From contig NZ_JNZO01000004.1 of NCBI RefSeq assembly GCF_000717595.1, positions 226,869-290,868 on the forward strand: a DNA stretch of 64,000 nucleotides, written 5' to 3'. Origin of the DNA: Streptomyces flavochromogenes (lineage in GTDB: Bacteria > Actinomycetota > Actinomycetes > Streptomycetales > Streptomycetaceae). A program made the position numbers and the translations under genes. Below, piece by piece: positions 57,507 through 64,000 of the stretch (the first letter of the stretch is position 1; each line of letters starts with the position of its first letter). The notes under the pieces are model-generated. The model was not told where the DNA came from. It was given only the letters and a program-made list of their open reading frames with translations, and searched no databases.

Positions 57507-58538
57507 TCACGCCTCCAGCGCGTCCAGTACGGCGAGCTGCTCCATGACGCGGTCGGCGGACCAGGTGTCGAGCCAGGTCGCGAAGTCTCCGCCGTAGGCG
57601 CGGGGGGCGGATTCCACGCGCATCACGAGGGCGAGATAGACCCGGTAGAGGGCGAGGCGGACGCGGGCGCCGACGTCCAGGGTCAGGGTGGGGGTGACGG
57701 AGCGGTAGCCGGCCAGGAGGTCGGCGTCGTCCTCGGCCGTCCCGAGCGGGTCGAGACCGACGAGCTCGGCCAATGGATCCCCGAAGAAGGCGCGTTCGCC
57801 GTCGATCAGCCCGCTCAGCCGCCACGGCCCGGTCCCGGTACGGACGAGGACGGCGTTGCCCTCCCAGGCGTCGAAGTGGACGAGTGCGGGACGGCGTACC
57901 TCGGCGAGCCGGTCGCCGAAGCGTACGGGCAGCCCGGCGAGGAACCCGGCGGGTGCGGGCAGGGCGACGTCGAACCGGCTCGCGTCGGCGAGGACGGCGT
58001 GCAGCATGGCGGTGAACGCGGCGGGCCAGTCGGGCGCCGAGAGTCCCGCCGCGGGCTGCGGGTATCCGTACGCCGGACCGGTGACGGTGGCGGTCCGGGC
58101 CAGGGTCTCTCCCAGCTCACGGCGCAGCGCCGCGCGATCGGCCGGCGCGATCCGGTCGCGTACGGCGTCCCAGGTGGTGCCGTGGAGGTACGAGAGGAGC
58201 AGCCACTCGGCGGGGGTGCCGGGACCCGCGGGCTCATGGTGCAGGACGGCGGGCACCCGGGCGCCCGTCCGGGCCGCGAGCCGGTGGAAGAGAGCCTCGG
58301 TGCCGAGGAGCCCCCGCTCGTGGGTGAGGGCGGGGGCGTTCTCCGGAGGCGCGGTCTTGAGCACCAGGTGCCGCCCGTCGGAGAGTTCGAGCAGCCGGAC
58401 GGAGTTGTGGAGACCGCCGCTGAGGGCGGTGCCCCGGACGACCGTCGCAGGACCGAGGAGGCGACGGAGCCGTTCGGCGGCGAGCTCGTCGCCATTGCCG
58501 GACCCCGGTGGAGGGGACGGCGCGGTGTCGGCGGCCAT
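57507..58538 (-). CDS. Aminoglycoside phosphotransferase-family kinase
   Basis: A 343-residue APH/ChoK-fold kinase. Catalytic loop LVHFDAWEGN (HxDxxxxN, with His-Phe-Asp) and metal site LIDGERAFFGDP (IDxE). N-terminal lobe GGLHNSVRLLELSDGRHLVL carries the ATP lysine (LVLKTAP). Substrates in this family include antibiotics, choline, homoserine and sugars such as maltose. Being next to a beta-glucosidase and importer, a role in sugar phosphorylation is conceivable, but a strong terminator separates it from them. ATG 58538 has AAGGAG 8 bases upstream. Confidence 0.85.
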   Translation of the reverse strand: MAADTAPSPPPGSGNGDELAAERLRRLLGPATVVRGTALSGGLHNSVRLLELSDGRHLVLKTAPPENAPALTHERGLLGTEALFHRLAARTGARVPAVLHHEPAGPGTPAEWLLLSYLHGTTWDAVRDRIAPADRAALRRELGETLARTATVTGPAYGYPQPAAGLSAPDWPAAFTAMLHAVLADASRFDVALPAPAGFLAGLPVRFGDRLAEVRRPALVHFDAWEGNAVLVRTGTGPWRLSGLIDGERAFFGDPLAELVGLDPLGTAEDDADLLAGYRSVTPTLTLDVGARVRLALYRVYLALVMRVESAPRAYGGDFATWLDTWSADRVMEQLAVLDALEA

Positions 58539-58598
58539 GGGGGCACTCCTTCAAGGGGGATGCCGTCCGAGGGGGAGGGGGAGGAGGGAGGGGAGACT

Positions 58599-58637
58599 CC
58601 GGAAGGCCGCCCCGGCGGTGCCGGGGCGGCCTTCCGG
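58599..58637 (-). terminator. Strong terminator after the second GH1 gene
   Basis: A perfect 17-bp stem (58599-58615 with 58621-58637, starting CCGGAAGGCCGCC) with a 5-base loop, 22 bases past the GH1 stop. It closes the importer operon and isolates the phosphotransferase gene. Confidence 0.85.
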
Positions 58638-58659
58638 AGGATCGCGACGGAGCTTCCGG

Positions 58660-60051
58660 TCAGCCCGCGTTCGCCGCGCGGTGGGCGCGGACGATGTCCG
58701 CGTACCGGCGTCCGCTCGTCTTCACGGTCCTGCGCTGCGTGGCGTAGTCGACGTGGACGAGGCCGAAGCGCTTGTCGTAGCCGTAGGCCCATTCGAAGTT
58801 GTCCAGGAGGGACCAGGCGTAGTACCCGGCGAGCGGGGCGCCCTTGCGCAGGGCGCTCGCGCAGGCCGCGAGGTGCTGCTCCAGGTAGCGGGTGCGCTCG
58901 GGGTCGTGGACCGCTCCGTCGGGGCCGACGGTGTCGGGGAAGGCCGAGCCGTTCTCGGTGACGTACAGCTTGCGTATGCCGTAGTCCTCGGTGAGCCGCA
59001 GGAGGAAGGCCTCCAGGCCGCCGGCGTCGATCTGCCAGTCCATGCCGGTGCGGGGGACGTCGGGGAGGCGCACCTCGCGGGCGTACGGGGCGGGTCCCGT
59101 CGGGTCGTCGGCGACGGTGACCGGGAAGTAGTAGTTGAGGCCGTGCCAGTCGAGAGGGGTGGCGATGGTCTCCAGGTCCCCGGGCTTCTCCGGCAGTTCG
59201 ACTCCGTACAGCTCGCGCATGTCGGTGGGGAAGCCCCGGCCGTACACCGGGTCGAGCCACCAGCGGTTGGTGTGGCCGTCCGCGCGGGCGGCGGCGGCGA
59301 TGTCCTCGGGCCGGGTCGAGGCGGGCGCGACGGTCGAGTGGTTGGTGACCAGACCGACCTGGGCGCCGGGGGCGGCGGCGCGGACGGCCTGGGTGGCGAG
59401 GCCGTGGGCGAGGAGGAGGTGGTACGAGGCGCGGACGGCGGCGGTGAGATCGGTGAGGCCCGGGGCCATCCGGCCCTCCAGGTGGCCGATCCAGCCGGAG
59501 CAGAGCGGTTCGTTGAGGGTGGCCCACTGGGTGACCCGGTCGCCGAGGCGTTCGGCGACGACGGAGGCGTAGGCGGCGAGGTGCTCGGCGGTGGCCCGCT
59601 CGGTCCAGCCCCCGCGGCTGTCCGTCACCCGGTCCTGGAGGGCCTGCGGGAGGTCCCAGTGGTAGAGGGTGACGGAGGGGGTGATGCCGGCGTCGAGGAG
59701 TCCGTCGACGAGCCGGTCGTAGAAGTCGAGTCCGGCCGCGTTGACGGGCCCGTCGCCGCCGGGGAGGACACGCGGCCAGGCGATGGAGAGCCGGTAGGCG
59801 TCGGTGCCGAGGCCCTTCATCAGGGCGATGTCCTCGGGCCAGCGGTGGTAGTGGTCGCAGGCGGTGTCGCCGTGGTCGCCGTTGTCGATCGCGCCGGGCA
59901 CGCGGGAGAAGGTGTCCCAGATGGACGGAGCCCGGCCGTCTTCGGCGACGGCGCCCTCGATCTGGTAGGCGGAGGTCGCGGTGCCCCAGGCGAAGTCCGG
60001 CGGGAAGGCCTCCAGGTCGAGCGTGGTGCGGGAGTCGGTGGATTCGGACAC
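58660..60051 (-). CDS. GH1 family beta-glucosidase (2)
   Basis: A 463-residue cytosolic GH1 enzyme. [20 protein letters not shown], acid/base Glu in [16 protein letters not shown], nucleophile Glu in [10 protein letters not shown] (canonical TENG), and [22 protein letters not shown] 60051 with AGAGG 6 bases upstream. It is the fourth and last gene of the importer operon, 35 bases after the second permease, so it should hydrolyse the imported beta-glucoside. It is about 45-50 percent alike to the GH1 at 49091 by eye, hence not a recent duplicate. Confidence 0.93.
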   Translation of the reverse strand: MSESTDSRTTLDLEAFPPDFAWGTATSAYQIEGAVAEDGRAPSIWDTFSRVPGAIDNGDHGDTACDHYHRWPEDIALMKGLGTDAYRLSIAWPRVLPGGDGPVNAAGLDFYDRLVDGLLDAGITPSVTLYHWDLPQALQDRVTDSRGGWTERATAEHLAAYASVVAERLGDRVTQWATLNEPLCSGWIGHLEGRMAPGLTDLTAAVRASYHLLLAHGLATQAVRAAAPGAQVGLVTNHSTVAPASTRPEDIAAAARADGHTNRWWLDPVYGRGFPTDMRELYGVELPEKPGDLETIATPLDWHGLNYYFPVTVADDPTGPAPYAREVRLPDVPRTGMDWQIDAGGLEAFLLRLTEDYGIRKLYVTENGSAFPDTVGPDGAVHDPERTRYLEQHLAACASALRKGAPLAGYYAWSLLDNFEWAYGYDKRFGLVHVDYATQRRTVKTSGRRYADIVRAHRAANAG

Positions 60052-60086
60052 GGGGAACCTCTTCGTGATGGGTGTGGAGAGGGAGG

Positions 60087-60968
60087 TCACTTGACCGCAC
60101 CTGCGGTGAGGCCGGCGACGAGATAGCGCTGGAGGAGCAGGAAGCCGACGACGACAGGGACGCTGACCACGAGGGAGGCGGCCATCACCTGGTTCCAGTA
60201 CACGTCGTTCTGGGTGGCGTATCCCTGGAGACCGACGGCGAGGGTGCGGGTGGTGTCGTTGGTCATGACGGAGGCGAAGAGGACCTCGCCCCAGGCGGTC
60301 ATGAAGGCGTAGACGGCGACGGCGATGATGCCGGGGGACGCCGCCGGGACGATGACGCGGAACAGCGCGCTGATCGGCCCGCAGCCGTCGACCTTGGCGG
60401 CCTCGTCGAGCTCGCGCGGGATCGAGTCGAAGTAGCCGGTCAGCATCCAGATGGAGAACGGCAGCGAGAAGGTCAGATAGGTGAGGATCAGGCCTTCCCG
60501 GGAGCCGAAGAGGGCGATGCCGGTGGCGTTGCCGATGTTGACGTAGATGAGGAACAGCGGCAGCAGGAAGAGGATGCCGGGGAACATCTGCGTGGACAGC
60601 ACCGTCACGGTGAAGACCCGCTTGCCGCGGAAGGTGTAGCGGCTGACGGCGTACGCGGCGAAGATCGCGACCGCCACCGAGAACACCGTGGCCGCGCCCG
60701 CGACGACGATCGAGTTCACGAAGTAGTCGGCGAGCGGGACGGTCTCCCAGATGTCGACGTACGGACGGAGCGTGAGCCCGGAGGGGATCCACTCGAACTT
60801 GCCCGAGACGTCCTCCAGCGGCTTCAGGGAGCTGGAGACCATGACGTACACCGGCAGCACCACGAAGGCGGTGAGCAGGGTGAGGAAGATCCGCCGGGTC
60901 CAGAGGAACGAGCGGGGCGCCGCCATGGGGGAGCGCGGAGCCGCGCGCCGGGATGCGTGCTCAGACAT
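60087..60968 (-). CDS. Carbohydrate ABC importer permease (MalG/BxlG-like)
   Basis: A 293-residue CUT1-type permease with six membrane segments, starting [20 protein letters not shown]. The ATPase-contact EAA loop is [20 protein letters not shown]. No ATPase gene is in the operon; in Streptomyces such importers share the MsiK ATPase encoded elsewhere. The start overlaps the stop of the upstream permease by eight bases. Confidence 0.92.
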   Translation of the reverse strand: MSEHASRRAAPRSPMAAPRSFLWTRRIFLTLLTAFVVLPVYVMVSSSLKPLEDVSGKFEWIPSGLTLRPYVDIWETVPLADYFVNSIVVAGAATVFSVAVAIFAAYAVSRYTFRGKRVFTVTVLSTQMFPGILFLLPLFLIYVNIGNATGIALFGSREGLILTYLTFSLPFSIWMLTGYFDSIPRELDEAAKVDGCGPISALFRVIVPAASPGIIAVAVYAFMTAWGEVLFASVMTNDTTRTLAVGLQGYATQNDVYWNQVMAASLVVSVPVVVGFLLLQRYLVAGLTAGAVK

Positions 60969-61953
60969 CGGAGGTCTTCCTTCCGCGGCTGGTGAGCAGG
61001 AGGTAGACGCCCGTGACGACGAGGAGGAAGAGCAGCAGCAGCACGGACATGGCCGAGCCGGTGCCGAAGTTCCAGGTCTGGAAGGACGACTGGTAGATGT
61101 GGAGCGAGATCAGGTCGGCGGATTCGGGGGCCGCCTTGCCGAAGAGCACGAACGGCGTGTTGAAGTCGTTGAACGTCCAGAGGAACAGGACGAGCACGAG
61201 GACCTGGTTGACGGAGCGCAGCGACGGCAGGGTGATGTGCCGGATCTGCTTCCAGACGCCGGCGCCGTCGAGCGCCGCCGCCTCGTACATGTCCCGGGGG
61301 ATGTTCTGCAGTCCGGCCATGACGGTGAGGAAGGCGAAGGGCCAGCCCTTCCAGACCGAGACGACGAGCAGCGTGTAGAAGGCGTTGTCGCCGATGAGCC
61401 AGAAGGCGGGGCTGTCGCCGATGCCGAGCTGGTCGTGGAGGACGTGGTTGATGAGGCCGTTGTCCCGCTGGAACATGAACGCCCAGGTGATGACGGCGGC
61501 GTAGACGGGCAGGGCGTACGGGACGAGGAACAGGGTCCGCAGGAAGCCGCGGCCCCGGAAGTTCTCCTGGAGGAAGATCGCGGCTGCCGTTCCGAGGAAC
61601 CAGCACAGCCCCACGGAGAGGAGGGTGAACAGACACGTCGTCAGGAAGGACTTCAGGAGCGCCTGTCCGACGGGGGCGTCGAAGTCGATCGCGACGGTGT
61701 AGTTGTCCAGGCCCGACCAGGGAGCCTCGCCCCAGTTGCGGATGTAGAACTGGGTGAGCTCCTTGAAGCTCATGACGATGCCCATGAGCATCGGTACGAG
61801 GTGGACGAGGAGTTCGAGGAGCAGGGCGGGCAGGAGCAGCAGGTAGGGCAGTGCGATGCGGCGACGCCCGGAGCGGCGTGGTGCGCGTGCCTCTCCGGGT
61901 GTGGCCTTGCGCACCGCCGGCTCGGTCGGGTGAGCGACGGCGGTTTCGGTCAT
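60961..61953 (-). CDS. Carbohydrate ABC importer permease (MalF/BxlF-like)
   Basis: A 330-residue CUT1-type permease. A 35-residue basic cytoplasmic tail precedes six membrane segments (IALPYLLLLPALLLELLVHL and others). The EAA loop is YEAAALDGAGVWKQIRHITL. It works with the permease at 60087 and the binding protein at 61965. Ordinary length and complete. Confidence 0.92.
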   Translation of the reverse strand: MTETAVAHPTEPAVRKATPGEARAPRRSGRRRIALPYLLLLPALLLELLVHLVPMLMGIVMSFKELTQFYIRNWGEAPWSGLDNYTVAIDFDAPVGQALLKSFLTTCLFTLLSVGLCWFLGTAAAIFLQENFRGRGFLRTLFLVPYALPVYAAVITWAFMFQRDNGLINHVLHDQLGIGDSPAFWLIGDNAFYTLLVVSVWKGWPFAFLTVMAGLQNIPRDMYEAAALDGAGVWKQIRHITLPSLRSVNQVLVLVLFLWTFNDFNTPFVLFGKAAPESADLISLHIYQSSFQTWNFGTGSAMSVLLLLFLLVVTGVYLLLTSRGRKTSDV

Positions 61954-61964
61954 GGTGCGGCGGC

Positions 61965-63269
61965 CTACTTCTTGGGCATCTGCTGCTGGGCCTTTTCGAG
62001 CTTGGCCTTCACGGACTCGGTGGTGACCGGTCGGCCGGCGGCGGCGTCGGCGAACAGCTCCTTGACCGCGGTGCCCACGACCGTCTCGAACTGCGACTCC
62101 TCGGGCACCTGCGGCAGGGCCGCGGCGCTGGTGGCGAGGGTGTCACGGATGACGGTGAGCGACGGGTCGGCGAAGGCGGCGTCCTTCTGGGCGCTCTTGA
62201 CCGGCGGAACGGAGCCGTACGCCTTGTTGAGGGCGATCTGCTCCTCGTCGCTCGTCATGTACTTCACGAACTTCAGGGCGCCGTCGAGGTTCTTGGTGTT
62301 CTTGAAGACGGCCAGGTTGATGCCGGCGACCATCGAGTTGGTCTGGGCGCCCTGACCGGGCTTGCCCGACGGGACCGGGGCGGGGGCCACGCCCCACTCG
62401 TCCGGGCCCATGCCCTGCGAGGAGAAGGTCTGCGACGGGGTCTGCCACAGGACCATGCCGGTCTTGTTCTTGGCGAAGTCGCTGAGGGACTGGTTCTGGG
62501 CGTACTCGGCGTTGCCGGGGGCGACGATCTTCTGCACGGCCATCAGGTCGATGTACTGCTTGACGGCGGCGACGGCGCCGTCGGAGGTGAAGTCGGGCTT
62601 GCCGTCGGCGGTGAAGAAGTCGGCGCCGTGCTGCTTGCCGAGGACGAACACCTGGTGGATGTTGTTGGACAGGTTGGAGCCCTCGACCCCGATGCCCGCC
62701 TTGCCGTCCTTGCTGAGCTTCTTGCCGGCCGCGATCACCTCGTCCCAGGTGGTCGGCGGCTTGGCTATGCCCGCGTCCTTGAACATCTGCTTGTTGTAGT
62801 AGAGCGCGTAGGCCATGGAGTAGAGCGGGACGGCGGCCGGCTCCTTGCCGGGGACGCCGGTGGAGCCGAGCGCGGAGTCGACGAAGCGGTCCTTGCCGCC
62901 GATGGCCTCCAGGTTCTTCGCGTCCCAGGGCAGGAGGGCGCCGGTGGACTGGAGCGAGGCGCTCCAGGTGTTGCCGATGTTGAGGATGTCGGGCCCCTGA
63001 CCGGAGGTGGTCGCGGTGAGGATCCGGTTGAGCAGGTCGGACCACGGGATCACCTCCAGCTTGACCTTGATCCCGGTCTCCTTCTCGAACTGGTCGAGCT
63101 CGGGCTGCAGGACCTTCTTGTCGATCTCCAGGCTGGCGCCCTGGTTGGAAGCCCAGTAGGTGAGGGTCTTCGGCGACGACGAGCTTCCCTCACCCCCGCC
63201 ACAGGCGGTGGCGGTGAAGGCGAGGGAGAGGGTGACGACACCGGTGACAGCGGCTCTGACTCTGCGCAT
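61965..63269 (-). CDS. Carbohydrate ABC importer substrate-binding lipoprotein
   Basis: A 434-residue CUT1 binding lipoprotein: signal with lipobox TATAC and acylated Cys23, then LTYWASNQGASLEIDKKVLQ, PWSDLLNRILTATTSGQGPD, SMAYALYYNKQMFKDAGIAK and EEQIALNKAYGSVPPVKSAQ. It resembles cellobiose/xylobiose/beta-glucoside-binding proteins (CebE/BxlE class). ATG 63269 with AGGAG just upstream. First gene of the operon running 63269-58660. The A+T-rich control site at 63344-63364 and the divergent ROK regulator suggest ROK control. Confidence 0.92.
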   Translation of the reverse strand: MRRVRAAVTGVVTLSLAFTATACGGGEGSSSSPKTLTYWASNQGASLEIDKKVLQPELDQFEKETGIKVKLEVIPWSDLLNRILTATTSGQGPDILNIGNTWSASLQSTGALLPWDAKNLEAIGGKDRFVDSALGSTGVPGKEPAAVPLYSMAYALYYNKQMFKDAGIAKPPTTWDEVIAAGKKLSKDGKAGIGVEGSNLSNNIHQVFVLGKQHGADFFTADGKPDFTSDGAVAAVKQYIDLMAVQKIVAPGNAEYAQNQSLSDFAKNKTGMVLWQTPSQTFSSQGMGPDEWGVAPAPVPSGKPGQGAQTNSMVAGINLAVFKNTKNLDGALKFVKYMTSDEEQIALNKAYGSVPPVKSAQKDAAFADPSLTVIRDTLATSAAALPQVPEESQFETVVGTAVKELFADAAAGRPVTTESVKAKLEKAQQQMPKK

Positions 63270-63343
63270 GGCTCCTGGGCCCTTTCGGGGACGAGGGGAT
63301 CGCCGATGTGGTGGGCGGCTGGAGGCCTCGCCGTGACATCGGC

Positions 63344-63364
63344 TTAATTTAGGATGTGAGTTAA
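63344..63364. promoter_or_regulatory. A+T-rich imperfect palindrome, probable ROK operator
   Basis: TTAATTTAGGATGTGAGTTAA has TTAA ends and an interrupted A+T-rich core. It sits in the 170-base gap between the binding protein gene and the ROK gene, and stands out sharply against the G+C-rich background. A typical place for the regulator and the importer promoter. Confidence 0.5.
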
Positions 63365-63439
63365 ACCCCATGAGAAGGTCGCGTCAAGGCTTGGACTGCG
63401 GGTATGTTGCAACGAACGACTTCAGAGACGGGGACCAAA

Positions 63440-64000
63440 GTGCACGCGAGAACTGGCCGCACCGTGCGTGACCTGCGGCGCGAGAACCGCACCGCCGTTC
63501 TGCGCAGGCTGTACTTCGACGGGCCGATGAGCCGCCTCATGCTCGGCCCGGCGACCGGACTCAGCTCGGGCTCCGTCAGCAACGTCGTCGCCGAACTCGT
63601 CGCCGACGGCCTCGTCGAGGAGGCCGGCAGCGTCGACTCCGCCGGCGGGCGCCCCCGTACCCTCGTCAGGATCACTCCCGGCAGTGGCTTCATGATCGGC
63701 GTGGACATCGGCGAGACCCGGGTCAGGATCGAGCTGTTCGATCTCACCCTCACCGAACTCGCCCGCACCGAGAGGCCATTGGCCTGCTCAGGGCCGCGCA
63801 CGGCCCGCTACGACGTCGACCTCGTCGTCGACCATCTCCGCGAGGGCATCGCCGAGGTGCTGCGCCTCGCGGACGTACCCGCCGACCGCCTCATCGGGGT
63901 CGGTGTCGGCGTGCCCGGCATCGTCGCCCGCACCGCGGAGGACGGGGCGGTGGTGCACGGCCAGACCGTCGGCTGGGACGCGGTGCCCTTCGAACGCCTC
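63440..64000 (+). CDS. ROK-family regulator, partial (3' end outside window)
   Basis: The first 187 codons of a ROK (repressor, ORF, kinase) regulator. An N-terminal winged helix (TVRDLRRENRTAVLRRLYFD, GLSSGSVSNVVAELVADGLV, GGRPRTLVRI) is followed by the start of the sugar-kinase-like fold (FMIGVDIGETRVRIELFD, GVGVGVPGIVA). GTG 63440 has GGGGA 5 bases upstream; an in-frame ATG at 63404 would add 12 residues. Divergent from the beta-glucoside importer operon, its likely target. Confidence 0.88.
   Translation, partial: MHARTGRTVRDLRRENRTAVLRRLYFDGPMSRLMLGPATGLSSGSVSNVVAELVADGLVEEAGSVDSAGGRPRTLVRITPGSGFMIGVDIGETRVRIELFDLTLTELARTERPLACSGPRTARYDVDLVVDHLREGIAEVLRLADVPADRLIGVGVGVPGIVARTAEDGAVVHGQTVGWDAVPFERL

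Overview
The window is actinobacterial and almost certainly from Streptomyces. It has very high G+C with strong third-position bias, many GTG starts, AAGGAG-type ribosome sites, and families typical of the genus (SSI protease inhibitor, DUF6479, DUF5713, DUF4916, secreted CBM32/PA14/LamG glycosidases, LacI and ROK sugar regulators). No rRNA, tRNA, CRISPR array, insertion sequence or phage module was seen. Functions are read from motifs and recall of families; no search was run.

Layout. 1-3771 (minus) is the 5' part of a FAAL-ACP-KS polyketide synthase gene that leaves the left edge. 4-14 kb is a run of small stress, regulatory and hypothetical genes: a MarR regulator with a striking palindromic operator, a subtilisin inhibitor, a GNAT acetyltransferase, a three-gene prenyl-chain operon (small protein, polyprenyl synthetase, DUF2236 oxygenase-like protein) and a HEAT-repeat protein. 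14.7-17.4 kb is a graveyard with two head-to-head pairs of 5'-truncated genes around an intact methyltransferase. 17.4-33 kb is mixed metabolism and regulation: alpha/beta hydrolase, VWA protein, MarR/SDR pair, methyltransferase plus triple-Nudix gene, ABC exporter, multicopper oxidase, amidohydrolase/MarR pair, DoxX and a LuxR-type regulator. 33.2-36.9 kb is a large secreted subtilase.

The right half holds two sugar-utilisation loci. 37-48.5 kb looks like a galactofuranoside (or related galactoside) system: a secreted PA14-GH2-LamG glycosidase diverges from a YtfQ/YtfR/YtfT/YjfF-like importer, a LacI repressor and an aldose 1-epimerase. The divergent control region carries AACGTT-centred operators and an 11-unit, helically phased CGTAC array. 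The importer ATPase gene reads in frame into the permease through what looks like a one-base C-run expansion in a tandem repeat. 49-64 kb looks like a beta-glucan/beta-glucoside system: two GH1 beta-glucosidases, a DUF1996 protein, two secreted CBM32 proteins (a TIM-barrel glycosidase and a beta-helix protein), a LacI regulator with a CebR-like palindrome, a phosphotransferase, and an ABC importer divergent from a ROK regulator cut by the right edge.

Three unlinked genes (a hypothetical at 11.3 kb, the VWA gene and the DUF5713 gene) carry TTGTCAGTG-N8 promoters of the RecA-NDp/PafBC type, predicting shared induction by DNA damage.
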